Shown: piece by piece, positions 17,896 through 26,118 of the stretch
Layout of the letters: each line of letters opens with the position of its first letter
Numbering within the stretch: position 1 is the first letter of the stretch
Assembly: GCF_009762325.1 (NCBI RefSeq)
Contig: NZ_CP034348.1
Location: 1,866,501-1,930,500 of the forward strand
Direction of reading: 5' to 3'
DNA length: 64,000 nt
From: Roseovarius faecimaris
GTDB lineage: Bacteria > Pseudomonadota > Alphaproteobacteria > Rhodobacterales > Rhodobacteraceae
Notes under the pieces: generated by a model
Databases searched by the model: none
What the model saw: the letters and a program-made list of their open reading frames with translations, nothing else
What the model was told of the DNA's origin: nothing
Made by a program: the position numbers and the translations under genes

Positions 17896-19773
17896 ATGCT
17901 CTACGATGTCGTGGTATCGCTGAACCGATCCCAGAAACGGGCGATCCTGCTGTGCATTGATGTCCTTCTGATCGGCCTTGCCCACCTGACCTCTCACGCG
18001 CTGATCCTGGGCGTCAGCTCGATCTCGGCCTATCCGCAAAACCTGCTGATCGACCTTGCCGCCATGCTCAGCACCGGCGTGGTGCTGACCGTGCTGCTCG
18101 GCCTGCACAAGATCAAGCTCAACGCCTATGAGATGCAGGGCGTGATCGACAGCGCCTTTGTCGCCGTTGTGATCGTGGCCGCCGGGCTTGTCACCTCCCT
18201 GCTGCTCTCCGGGGTGCGCACGCCGCCGCATGTCTATGTGGTCACCGGCATGCTGTTCCTGATCCTGTCGGTGATGATGCGGCTGATGATGCGGCAGGTG
18301 CTGCTCAGCATCTATCATCGCGGCAACCCGCGTATTCCGATCCTGATCTACGGCGCGGGCCAGACCGGACAGCAACTCGCCTCGGCGCTGGCCACCGATG
18401 ACACGGTACAGCCCGTTGCTCTGGTCGATGACGATCTGCGCCTGCAAAACCTGACCATCGCGGGGCTGCGCGTGCATTCCTCCTCCGCCGTCGAGGCACT
18501 GGTCGAACGCCATCAGGTCGCGCGTATCGTGCTCGCCATGCCCTCGGTCAGCCCTTCCGTGCGCGCCCAGATCAGCAAACGCCTCGCGCCGCTGGGTTGC
18601 GAGCTGCACGTCCTGCCCTCCTTCGCGGATCTTGTCGCCGACACCGGCAAGACCCTGCGCGACACCCACCGGATCGACCATAACGACCTGCTCGGCCGGG
18701 AAAATCTCGAAGCCGACCTGCCCGGCGTGTCAGACACCTACCAGGGCCGCCGTATCCTCGTGACCGGCGCCGGCGGCTCCATCGGCGCAGAGCTTTGCCG
18801 CCAGCTCATCGAACACCAGCCCGAACATCTGATCCTGCTCGATCACGGCGAACACGCGCTTTTCGACATCGACCGCGAACTGCGCCGCAGCGCCTCGGGG
18901 CTGACCCTCACCCCGGTGCTCGGCTCGGTCTGCGACAAGGCGCTGATGCGCGAGGTGATGGAGGATCACGGCATCGACATCGTCTTCCACGCCGCCGCCT
19001 ACAAACATGTGCCACTGGTCGAAGGCAACGCCCTGGAAGGGATGCATAACAACGTGCTCGGCACCAAATGCGCCGCCGATGCCGCCCGCGAGGCCGGCGT
19101 GGAACGCTTCATCCTGGTCTCCACCGACAAGGCCGTGCGCCCCGCATCGGCAATGGGCGCCTCCAAACGGCTGGCCGAAATGGCCATCCAGGACCTCGCC
19201 ACCCGGTCCGAGCGCACCCGCTTTTCCATGGTCCGCTTCGGCAATGTGCTCGGCTCCTCCGGATCGGTCATCCCGCTCTTTCAGGAACAGATCGCCAATG
19301 GCGGCCCGGTGACCCTCACCCATGCCGATGTCACCCGCTATTTCATGACCATCCCCGAGGCCGTGCGCCTTGTGCTGGTGGCAGGGTCCTTCACCCGCGG
19401 CGGCGATGTCTTCGTGCTCGATATGGGCAAGCCCGTGGCGGTCAGCAAAGTGGCCCGCCAGATGATCGAGGGCGCGGGCCTCACCGTGCGCGATGAGGAC
19501 AACCCCGATGGCGATATCGAGATCGTCGTCACCGGCCTGCGCCCGGGCGAAAAACTGCACGAAGAGCTGCTCATCGGCTCCGACATGCTGACCACACCCC
19601 ACCCCAAGATCCTGCGCGCGCAGGAAAGCCACCTGAGCGAGATTGAAATGGCCAATGTGCTGCAATCGCTGCGTCAGGTGGTGGAAACCCGCGACCGCGC
19701 CGGGCTGAAGGCGATCCTGACGAAATGGATCGAAAAGCCGCAAAGCGACGAAGACCGCGCCGCTCGCCTCTGA
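17896..19773 (+). CDS. Membrane nucleotide-sugar 4,6-dehydratase/epimerase (CapD/WbpM/PglF-like)
   Basis: A 625-residue two-part protein. The N-terminus has about four membrane segments (from AILLCIDVLLIGLAHLTSHA to MLFLILSVMMRLM), then a first nucleotide-binding fold (IPILIYGAGQTGQQLA). The C-terminal catalytic SDR domain begins GRRILVTGAGGSIGAEL and contains DIVFHAAAYKHVPLVE, the FILVSTDKAVRPASAMGASK block in which the family uses a modified active site, and MVRFGNVLGSSGSVIPLF. Members make UDP-4-keto-6-deoxy-GlcNAc or related sugars for surface glycans. It lies 205 bases after the sugar transferase gene; that gap holds no gene. It is followed by the tandem palindromic repeat. Confidence 0.93.
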   Translation: MLYDVVVSLNRSQKRAILLCIDVLLIGLAHLTSHALILGVSSISAYPQNLLIDLAAMLSTGVVLTVLLGLHKIKLNAYEMQGVIDSAFVAVVIVAAGLVTSLLLSGVRTPPHVYVVTGMLFLILSVMMRLMMRQVLLSIYHRGNPRIPILIYGAGQTGQQLASALATDDTVQPVALVDDDLRLQNLTIAGLRVHSSSAVEALVERHQVARIVLAMPSVSPSVRAQISKRLAPLGCELHVLPSFADLVADTGKTLRDTHRIDHNDLLGRENLEADLPGVSDTYQGRRILVTGAGGSIGAELCRQLIEHQPEHLILLDHGEHALFDIDRELRRSASGLTLTPVLGSVCDKALMREVMEDHGIDIVFHAAAYKHVPLVEGNALEGMHNNVLGTKCAADAAREAGVERFILVSTDKAVRPASAMGASKRLAEMAIQDLATRSERTRFSMVRFGNVLGSSGSVIPLFQEQIANGGPVTLTHADVTRYFMTIPEAVRLVLVAGSFTRGGDVFVLDMGKPVAVSKVARQMIEGAGLTVRDEDNPDGDIEIVVTGLRPGEKLHEELLIGSDMLTTPHPKILRAQESHLSEIEMANVLQSLRQVVETRDRAGLKAILTKWIEKPQSDEDRAARL

Positions 19774-19793
19774 GCGCCCCCGCGTTGTCCCAT

Positions 19794-19908
19794 CCGTAGG
19801 GTGCGTGTTCACACGCACCAAACCCCCGTCATACCATCCGTAGGGTGCGTGTTGACAGGCACCAAAACCGCGTCATCCCATTCCGTAGGGTGCGTGTTCA
19901 CACGCACC
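19794..19908. repeat. Tandem array of three palindromic units, about 44-45 bp each
   Basis: Units at 19794-19819, 19838-19863 and 19883-19908 each begin CCGTAGGGTGCGTG. The first and third contain the core GGTGCGTGTTCACACGCACC. The second has changes in the right arm (GACAGGCACC). The linkers are also related (CGTCATNCCAT-like), so the whole unit is repeated with a 44-45 base period. The array lies between the dehydratase stop and the convergent carboxypeptidase stop. Confidence 0.9.
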
Positions 19909-19917
19909 GCTCCCCCG

Positions 19918-21384
19918 TCATTCCGGATAAAGCGCCCCGAATTTCGCGTCGAGATACCCCATCAGCGGCGCCGCCCCCGGCGCTTTGCCACAGGCCTGCG
20001 TGATCAGATCTCGCGGCGCATAAAGCCCGCCGAACTGCTGCACCGATGCTTTCAGCCAGGTCGTCGCCTCGCGCAGGTCGCCCTGCCCAAGCTGCGCCTC
20101 CAGCTCCGGCACGGCCGCCTGCAACGCCTCATGCAGACACCCGGCATAGACATTGCCCAGGGCATAGGTGGGGAAATACCCGAACAGCCCCACCGACCAG
20201 TGCACATCCTGCAACACCCCGTTCGACGGGCGGTCCACCTTATAGCCGAAATCGGCCTCGAACCGGTCATTCCATGCCGCCTCCAGGTCCGAGACCTGCA
20301 CATCCCCCGCGATCAGCGCGCGCTCCAGGTCGAACCGCAGCATGATATGCAGGTTATACTGCACCTCGTCCGCTTCGGTGCGGATATAGCCGCGATGCAG
20401 CCGGTTCACGCAGGCATAGAACTCGTCCTCGCCCACGTTCATCGGCCCGAAAGCATCGCGCATCCTGCCATAAAGCCAATGGCAAAAGGGCCGCGAGCGC
20501 CCAAGCTGGTTCTCGTAGATCCGGCTCTGGCTTTCATGCACCCCCATGGACACACCCCGCCCCAGCGGGGTCAGCGCGTATTGCGGCCCGATATTCTGCT
20601 CATAGCAGGCATGCCCGACCTCGTGGATTGTCGAATACAGACAGTTGAACGGGTCCGCCTCGCTCACCCGGGTGGTGATACGCACATCGTCGCCCGACCC
20701 GGAGGAGAACGGATGCACCGCCTGGTCGATCCGCCCCCGGCTCAGGTCATAGCCAAAGACCTCGGCCAGCTCGCGCGACAGCTTGAGCTGCTCCGCCGCA
20801 CCGAACGCCCCGCCAAGGGCCGGGCGTTCAGGATGCGCAAGGCACCGCGCGCGCAGATCCACCAGCCCGGGGCGCATCGCATCGAACAGGGCGGCTATCT
20901 CGGCCGCCGTGGTCTCGGGCTCATAATCTTCCAGCAGGGCGTCATAGACATCGCCGCCATCGGCCAGCGCCTGCCCCTCCTGCCGCTTGAGGGTCAGCAC
21001 CTCGTCCAGCACCGGCGCGAAGGATGTGAAATCATCCTTGGCCCGCGCCTCGGCCCAGATGCCCTGGCTCCGGCTGGTCAGCCGCGCCAGCGCCTCGGCC
21101 AGATCACCGGGCACCCGCGTTGCGCGCTCATGGTCCCGCTTGATATGCCGCAGCTGGGCCGCGCCCGCCTCGTTCGGTGCCTCTGCGTTTTCCAGCCAGT
21201 CGCCGATCCGCGGGTCGGTCCGCCGCGCATGCAGCACCGCCTGGATCGCCCCGCTTTCCTCGGCCCGCTGCTCGGCAGAGCCCCGCGGCATCATCGTCTC
21301 CTGGTCCCAGCCCAGACGGCCCGCCACCTGCGCCAGCGCCTCGGTCTGGCGCTGAAACGCCATCAGTTCGGCATAGGCGCTCAT
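19918..21384 (-). CDS. M32-family metallocarboxypeptidase (carboxypeptidase Taq type)
   Basis: A 488-residue cytoplasmic zinc carboxypeptidase. The metal motif HEVGH is at residues 254-258 (STIHEVGHACYEQN) and the third ligand lies in the downstream MGVHESQSRIYENQLGRS block. The family motif DQAVHPFSSG precedes the zinc site and HRGYIRTEADEVQYNLHI follows it; all are M32 hallmarks. It removes C-terminal residues from peptides with broad specificity. The ATG at 21384 overlaps the ctaA stop (ATGA), so it is translated as the second gene after ctaA. An upstream open frame to 21612 is only shadow sequence of ctaA. Confidence 0.95.
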   Translation of the reverse strand: MSAYAELMAFQRQTEALAQVAGRLGWDQETMMPRGSAEQRAEESGAIQAVLHARRTDPRIGDWLENAEAPNEAGAAQLRHIKRDHERATRVPGDLAEALARLTSRSQGIWAEARAKDDFTSFAPVLDEVLTLKRQEGQALADGGDVYDALLEDYEPETTAAEIAALFDAMRPGLVDLRARCLAHPERPALGGAFGAAEQLKLSRELAEVFGYDLSRGRIDQAVHPFSSGSGDDVRITTRVSEADPFNCLYSTIHEVGHACYEQNIGPQYALTPLGRGVSMGVHESQSRIYENQLGRSRPFCHWLYGRMRDAFGPMNVGEDEFYACVNRLHRGYIRTEADEVQYNLHIMLRFDLERALIAGDVQVSDLEAAWNDRFEADFGYKVDRPSNGVLQDVHWSVGLFGYFPTYALGNVYAGCLHEALQAAVPELEAQLGQGDLREATTWLKASVQQFGGLYAPRDLITQACGKAPGAAPLMGYLDAKFGALYPE

Positions 21385-22526
21385 GCGCTGCCCCGGATCG
21401 AACTGGCCTTGGGATAGAGGCTCAGGAACCGCGCCCGCAGGATCAGCACAAACAGCGCCACCGCCAGAAGCTGATGCACGATCGCCACCTGCCAGGGCGC
21501 GGCATAAAGCACGGTGACAATGCCCAGCACGATCTGCGCCAGCAGGGCGATGAAGGCGCCGCCAAAGGCCGCCCGCGTCGCCGCATGCGCCGACCGCCGG
21601 CCGCGCAGCCACACCACCACGCCAAAGGCCAGCAACAGATACCCCGTGACCCGGTGAATAAACTGCACCAGCCCCGGATTTTCAAAGAGGTTGCGCCACG
21701 CAGGCTCCAGCATCAGCGGATCGGGCGGGATGATCTGCCCGCCCATCAGCGGCCAGTCGGTATAACTCCGGCCCGCGTCGATCCCGGCCACCAGCGCGCC
21801 GATGAGGATCTGCAGAAAGGCAAAATGCAACAGCCCCGTACTCAGCCCGAACAGCTTCGCCTCCTTGCCGCGCCGCGCCTGCAACAGCTCCCTCTCCTCG
21901 CGCCCCAGAAGGAACACATACCAGGCGATAAAGCCCAGGATCACAAAGGCAAGGCCCAGATGCGTGGCCAGCCGGTAACTCGCCACATCCACCATCGACC
22001 CCTCTAGGCCCGAGCTGACCATCCACCAGCCCACAGCGCCCTGAACACCGCCCAGAGCGCCCAGCAGCGCCAGCCGCCCGGTCCACCCCGTCGGCACCTT
22101 GCGCGCCGCCAGAAAGCCAAGGAACCCCACGGCCCACACCAGGCCAATCACCCGGCCCAGCTGCCGATGGCCCCATTCCCACCAGTAAATCACCTTGAAA
22201 TCATGCAACCCCATCCAGCTGTTCTGGATCTGGAACTCGGGGATCTGCTGGTACAGCGCAAATTCCGCCTCCCAATCCGCCTCGCTCAGCGGCGGGATCG
22301 CCCCGGTCAGCGGACGCCATTCCGTGATGCTCAGCCCGCTATCGGTCAGCCGCGTCAGCCCGCCAACGGCGATCATGATCACCACCAGGGCAAACAGCAC
22401 CATCAGCCAGGCCCGGATCGCCCCGCGCGCCCCGCCCCGGCCCGCATCGATCATCCCGCCCTGCGGCTCCGGGCGCTTCGCCTCGCCCTCACCCACCTCT
22501 TCAAAGATGCTGCGTTTCGCGCTCAT
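21381..22526 (-). CDS. ctaA: Haem A synthase (COX15/CtaA)
   Basis: CtaA oxidises the C8 methyl of haem O to the formyl group of haem A for aa3-type cytochrome oxidase. The 381-residue membrane protein has eight predicted hydrophobic segments. Seen: the start of the first transmembrane helix AIRAWLMVLFALVVIMIAVG, then GGLTRLTDSGLSITEWRP..GAIPPLSEADWEAEF, the KVIYWWEWGHRQLGR segment with a haem-ligand His, and LVQFIHRVTGYLLL with a second His. It begins with a charged cytoplasmic tail. The stop overlaps the carboxypeptidase start by 4 bases. With hemF and hemB it makes three haem-pathway genes in 22 kb, but not in one operon. Confidence 0.95.
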   Translation of the reverse strand: MSAKRSIFEEVGEGEAKRPEPQGGMIDAGRGGARGAIRAWLMVLFALVVIMIAVGGLTRLTDSGLSITEWRPLTGAIPPLSEADWEAEFALYQQIPEFQIQNSWMGLHDFKVIYWWEWGHRQLGRVIGLVWAVGFLGFLAARKVPTGWTGRLALLGALGGVQGAVGWWMVSSGLEGSMVDVASYRLATHLGLAFVILGFIAWYVFLLGREERELLQARRGKEAKLFGLSTGLLHFAFLQILIGALVAGIDAGRSYTDWPLMGGQIIPPDPLMLEPAWRNLFENPGLVQFIHRVTGYLLLAFGVVVWLRGRRSAHAATRAAFGGAFIALLAQIVLGIVTVLYAAPWQVAIVHQLLAVALFVLILRARFLSLYPKASSIRGSA

Positions 22527-22584
22527 CTCTCACCTCTTGTCTCATCGCCCGCGACGGTAGTGCGCGCGCCCCCCCGCTTCAACC

Positions 22585-23328
22585 TCACCCGCGGTTTTTC
22601 CAGCGGACCATCTGCCGCATCATCCCGTGCAGCATCTGCGCATCGGCCCGTGTCAGCGGCAGGCGGCTCCACATGTTGCGCAGGTTCACCTTCATCCCCT
22701 CCGCCTTGTGCTCGGGAAAGAAGAACCCCGCCTCCTCCAGCCGCTCCTCGTAATGCCGCGCCAGCGCCTCCACCTCGGCATGCTCGGCCCAGCTGCTGCC
22801 AGCCAGCTCATCGCGCCTGGCCTGCACCTCCACAGAGGCCCGCCGCCACTCATACCCCGTCAACAGAACGCATTGCGCCAGGTTCAGCGAGGGAAAGTCA
22901 GGGTTCACCGGCACGTTGATGATCGCATTGGCCCGCGCAATATCCTCGTTCTCCAACCCCGCGCGCTCCGGCCCGAACAGCACCGCCACCTTCTGATCGC
23001 CCGCGATCCGCTCCGCCGCCTCCGCCATGGCGCTCTCGGGGCTGTAGACCGGCTTGGTCAGCCCCCGCGCCCGCGCCGTCGTGGCAAAGACAAAATGACA
23101 GCCCTCCAGCGCCTCCGCCGTCGTGTCGCACAGCTGTGCCTCATCCAGAAGCCGCCCCGCCCCGCTGGCCATGGCCACGGCCTTCTGGTTCGGCCAGCCG
23201 TCGCGCGGGGCAACCACCCGCATCCGGTCCAGCCCGAAATTCCACATCGCCCGCGCCGCGGCGCCGATGTTCTCGCCCATCTGCGGGCGCACCAGAACAA
23301 AGCTGGGCTGTCCGTCCTGCGTCGGCAT
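22585..23328 (-). CDS. trmJ: TrmJ-like tRNA/rRNA 2'-O-methyltransferase (SPOUT)
   Basis: A 247-residue SPOUT/TrmH-class methyltransferase. Seen: N-terminal FVLVRPQMGENIGAAARAMWNFG (motif 1, with the conserved N and R), VAVLFGPERAGLENEDIARAN (motif 2), and IINVPVNPDFPSLNLAQCVLL (motif 3 of the trefoil knot). TrmJ methylates the ribose at position 32 of tRNA. The start at 23328 has GAGGAGGAG directly upstream; an in-frame ATG at 23415 belongs to an upstream repeat element (23391-23413). TrmJ fits better than TrmL because of the added C-terminal helical tail of about 80 residues. Confidence 0.9.
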   Translation of the reverse strand: MPTQDGQPSFVLVRPQMGENIGAAARAMWNFGLDRMRVVAPRDGWPNQKAVAMASGAGRLLDEAQLCDTTAEALEGCHFVFATTARARGLTKPVYSPESAMAEAAERIAGDQKVAVLFGPERAGLENEDIARANAIINVPVNPDFPSLNLAQCVLLTGYEWRRASVEVQARRDELAGSSWAEHAEVEALARHYEERLEEAGFFFPEHKAEGMKVNLRNMWSRLPLTRADAQMLHGMMRQMVRWKNRG

Positions 23329-23390
23329 ATGCGCTCTCCTCCTCGTCGCGCCCTCATACTGCAGCCCCGCCGCCTCGAAAAGCCCACCCG

Positions 23391-23413
23391 CTTTCATTGT
23401 TCCAAAAATACTC
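23391..23413 (-). repeat. GAGTATTT...GGAACAATGAAAG element, copy 1
   Basis: On the minus strand the sequence is GAGTATTT, then TT, then GGAACAATGAAAG. It lies 62 bases before the trmJ start. The same 23-mer, with GG in place of TT, is found at 63562-63584 before livF. Confidence 0.6.
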
Positions 23414-23490
23414 AATCAAAACAGACGCCCCAATAGACCACGCCCGCAATTCAAGCTATCACGGCGCAAATCACCACGGAGCACGTGCCG

Positions 23491-24111
23491 ATGTCCGATA
23501 GCGAGCAGCCACAAATCTACCTCATCACCCCGCCCGAGTTCGAACTCAGCCGCTTTCCCGCACAGCTCGCCGCCGTGCTCGACGCGCAAGAGGTGGCCTG
23601 CGTGCGCCTCAGCCTCGCCACCCGCGACGAAGACCGCATATCGCGCGCGGCCGATGCCTGCCGCGAGGTGACCATCGCCCGCGACGTGGCGCTGGTGATC
23701 GACACCCATATCGCCATGGTGGCGCGGCTCGGGCTCGACGGCGTGCATCTGACCGACGGGGCCCGCACCGTCCGCTATGCCCGCAAGGAACTGGGCGCCG
23801 ATGCCATTGTCGGGGCGTTCTGCGGGGCCTCGCGCCATGACGGCATGTCCGCGGGCGAAGCGGGGGCGGATTATGTGGCCTTCGGGCCGTGCGGGGCCAC
23901 CGCGCTGGGCGATGGCAGCCGGGCCGAGGCCGAGCTCTTTGACTGGTGGTCGCAGATGATCGAAGTGCCGGTCGTCGCCGAAGGCGCCCTTGATGCCGAT
24001 CTGGTACGCGGCCTCGCGCCGGTCACCGATTTCTTCGGCATCGGCGAGGAAATCTGGAACAGCGATGACCCGACCGCCGCTCTGGCGGATTTCGTCGCGG
24101 CGATGGGCTGA
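23491..24111 (+). CDS. Thiamine phosphate synthase-like protein (ThiE/TenI fold)
   Basis: A 206-residue TIM-barrel protein of the ThiE/TenI group. Seen: an initial strand IYLITPPEFE, ALVIDTHIAMVARLGLDGVHL (phosphate-side block), TDGARTVRYARKELGADAIVGAFCGASRHD, AGADYVAFGPCGAT and the C-terminal VVAEGALDADLV..FFGIGEEIW. In true ThiE the GADYV.FGP.F.T block is followed by phosphate loops that are only partly kept here (GVHL with T instead of Q/G), so it may be a ThiE relative with a different or reduced role. No thiamine genes are adjacent. GGAG 9 bases before the ATG supports the start. Confidence 0.75.
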   Translation: MSDSEQPQIYLITPPEFELSRFPAQLAAVLDAQEVACVRLSLATRDEDRISRAADACREVTIARDVALVIDTHIAMVARLGLDGVHLTDGARTVRYARKELGADAIVGAFCGASRHDGMSAGEAGADYVAFGPCGATALGDGSRAEAELFDWWSQMIEVPVVAEGALDADLVRGLAPVTDFFGIGEEIWNSDDPTAALADFVAAMG

Positions 24112-24139
24112 GCTGCGACACAGCGACCCGATCCGCCGA

Positions 24140-24178
24140 TTGTACAAAATCAGGGGTCATTTTGTACAATTTGTACAA
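24140..24178. terminator. Three TTGTACAA palindromes; perfect 11-bp inverted repeat
   Basis: TTGTACAA occurs at 24140-24147, 24162-24169 and 24171-24178. The first two lie in a perfect inverted repeat TTGTACAAAAT (24140-24150) / ATTTTGTACAA (24159-24169) with an 8-base loop. It sits between two convergent stops, so a bidirectional terminator is the simplest reading; an operator is possible. Confidence 0.5.
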
Positions 24179-24188
24179 GCGCGCTGCG

Positions 24189-25028
24189 TTAACCTTCGGT
24201 GACCTGCCGTTCGGCGGGCATGCCTGCGCGCACCGCCGCTTCCACATGCGCGGCCAGCGCCTTACGGTCGGGAAAATCGGCAACCTTTACAGGGGGATGA
24301 TAGACAACCGTCACCGATCCCTGCCGTCCCGCCGCGATGGTTTTCAGCAGATGCGGACCAAACTCCATATCCCCCCACCAGCCATAGAACCGCGCCTCCT
24401 CGCCCTCGGGCGCACGGTAGATTAACGTGACCGGCTGCACATGCAGCAGATCGCGCAGCTCTTCGCTGAAGAACGCTTGAAAAAGCGTTGTTTTAAAGGG
24501 CAAAACCCTGAGACCGTCGGTCGAGGTGCCCTCCGGAAAGAACAACAGCTTGTGCCCGGCCTTCAGCCGCGCCTGAAACAGCTCGGTCTGTGCTCTCGCC
24601 TGTTTCGGATCGCGCGCGATGAACACCGTCCCCGTGATCTTCGCCAGAAGCCCAATACCGGGCCAGTTCGCCACCTCGGCCTTGGAGACGAAGTAAACCC
24701 GTTTATGAGCATTGAGCGAGAAAATATCGAGCCATGACGCATGGTTAGACACCACGGCCCCCGGCTCGGTCATGGGCTTGCCTCGCAGCTCGCAGCGCAA
24801 TCCGACAACCGCCAGCGACAGTTTGCACACCACCACGGTGATATGGGGCGTCCAGGGTCGGTGCAGGCCATAAAGCGGTGCCTCGATCAGCCGCAACAGC
24901 GCCGTGGCCAACACCCCGACCAGCAGAATCACCACCAGGATGAGCCCCCGCAGCACCGCCCGCAGCCAGCCCGCCGGCGTGATCCGGTGCGGGGCCGGCT
25001 CCTGCTCCGGGCTCCAGGTGAAATTCAC
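24189..25028 (-). CDS. olsA: Ornithine-lipid O-acyltransferase OlsA (PlsC family)
   Basis: A 279-residue PlsC-family acyltransferase with an N-terminal membrane anchor (AVLRGLILVVILLVGVLATALL). The catalytic H-x4-D is in VVSNHASWLDIF, and the acyl-acceptor pocket is in FPEGTSTDG. OlsA acylates lyso-ornithine lipid to ornithine lipid; the same fold makes phosphatidate from lysophosphatidate. The OlsA call rests on its 4-base overlap with olsB directly upstream, the order usual in Rhodobacteraceae. A general PlsC role is the alternative. Confidence 0.88.
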   Translation of the reverse strand: MNFTWSPEQEPAPHRITPAGWLRAVLRGLILVVILLVGVLATALLRLIEAPLYGLHRPWTPHITVVVCKLSLAVVGLRCELRGKPMTEPGAVVSNHASWLDIFSLNAHKRVYFVSKAEVANWPGIGLLAKITGTVFIARDPKQARAQTELFQARLKAGHKLLFFPEGTSTDGLRVLPFKTTLFQAFFSEELRDLLHVQPVTLIYRAPEGEEARFYGWWGDMEFGPHLLKTIAAGRQGSVTVVYHPPVKVADFPDRKALAAHVEAAVRAGMPAERQVTEG

Positions 25029-25813
25029 GTCGCAACCCCTTTGGTATAAATGTTTTTTTGCGCTTGTCTCATGCGCGCCGTATCCATCACGAGGCAGATA
25101 TCCGTGGTGTTGAACCGATGGTCGATATAGGCCCCCTCGCCCACATATCCGCCCAATCGCAGATAGGCCTTGATCAGCGCGGGCACCTGCACCATCGCCG
25201 CGCGCCGGTCGAGGGCGGCTTCGTCCAGAAGGTTCATATCCTGATAATGCTCCGCGCGCGCCCGCGGCCGCAGCGATTCGGGCGCCAGATGCCGGTGATG
25301 CAGCAAGGACAGGGCCGGTGCCAGGGGCGCCGGATCGGTGCCGTGGAAACTGGCCACGCCGAACAGGATTTCTATTTTATGTTTAGAGACATAGCGCGCA
25401 AGGCTGTTCCAGAGGTGATACATCGCCGTGCCGCCCCGAAAGGCCGGATCGAGGCAGGAGCGCCCCAGTTCCATTATCCGCCGGCCCGAGGATTTCAGAA
25501 CCTCCAGATCATACTCGTCCTCCGAATAGAACTGCCCGATCTTCGCGGCCTGATCGTCCCGCAACAGCCGGTACACCCCGACAACCTCGCCGGGCCGGTC
25601 CTCGCTTTGCAGGATCAAATGGTCGAAATGCGCGTCGAACCGGTCTGTTTCCAACCCGCGCTCATGGTCCACAAGCGGCCCGTCGGCGCCGAGTTCCTGC
25701 ACGAAAACACGGTACCGGAGCCGTTGGGCGGCTTCCAATTCTTCCTGATTTTCCGCCAACTTAACGCGAAATTGAGGTGCGCTGTCGGTGCTGCCCAAAA
25801 TGCGATCTGCCAT
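25025..25813 (-). CDS. olsB: Ornithine N-alpha-acyltransferase OlsB
   Basis: A 262-residue GNAT-like enzyme that puts a 3-hydroxyacyl chain from acyl-ACP onto the alpha-amino group of ornithine, giving lyso-ornithine lipid. Seen: QRLRYRVFVQELGADG near the N-terminus, RLLRDDQAAKIGQFYSEDEYDL, IMELGRSCLDPAFRGG (acyl-CoA/ACP loop region), LFGVASFHGTDP, and PALIKAYLRLGGYVGEGAYID at the C-terminus; all belong to the OlsB/PF13444 family. The ATG at 25813 follows AAGG by 6 bases. It is the first gene of an olsB-olsA pair. A TTAA-N7-GTAA sequence (25884-25898) resembling a CtrA site lies about 70 bases upstream. Confidence 0.93.
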   Translation of the reverse strand: MADRILGSTDSAPQFRVKLAENQEELEAAQRLRYRVFVQELGADGPLVDHERGLETDRFDAHFDHLILQSEDRPGEVVGVYRLLRDDQAAKIGQFYSEDEYDLEVLKSSGRRIMELGRSCLDPAFRGGTAMYHLWNSLARYVSKHKIEILFGVASFHGTDPAPLAPALSLLHHRHLAPESLRPRARAEHYQDMNLLDEAALDRRAAMVQVPALIKAYLRLGGYVGEGAYIDHRFNTTDICLVMDTARMRQAQKNIYTKGVAT

Positions 25814-25904
25814 GCGCCGCCTTGTAGGGTCTTGCAGAGGCCTTGGCAATGACCGCGAAAGCATTACACTCTCTTGGCGTGTGTTAACTATTCAGTAACT
25901 TTAC

Positions 25905-26087
25905 TCAGGGTTTACTAACCGGCATCAGCGCAACGTGGCGCCCGTCAATCACAACCTTTCCCGCCTGCGGAAAGTTAACGGTAATCTTGCCGCCCGCGTT
26001 GGATTGCACCTGCCCGATGCCCCAGTCCGGTTGCCCGGGATGTTCGACCAGCATTCCGGGTTCCAAGAGTGCGTTCAGGTCATGCAT
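25905..26087 (-). CDS. DUF3553 domain protein
   Basis: A 60-residue protein: LNALLEPGMLVEHPGQPDWGIGQVQS, then GGKITVNFPQAGKVVIDGRHVALMPV. This is the DUF3553 pattern, a small SH3-like beta fold also found at the C-terminus of UvrD/PcrA and CarD-like proteins, where it contacts RNA polymerase or DNA. It stands alone here. AAGGA lies 9 bases before the ATG at 26087; longer frames overlap the chpT gene. It is divergent from chpT with only 31 bases between starts. Confidence 0.85.
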   Translation of the reverse strand: MHDLNALLEPGMLVEHPGQPDWGIGQVQSNAGGKITVNFPQAGKVVIDGRHVALMPVSKP

Positions 26088-26118
26088 GAAGACGATCCTT
26101 TTGAGGGGCAGAACAGAC

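Noticed and set aside
23491..24111. A definite thiamine-biosynthesis gene thiE
   Set aside because: The fold is right, but parts of the phosphate-binding loops are altered and no thi genes are nearby; kept as ThiE-like without a symbol.
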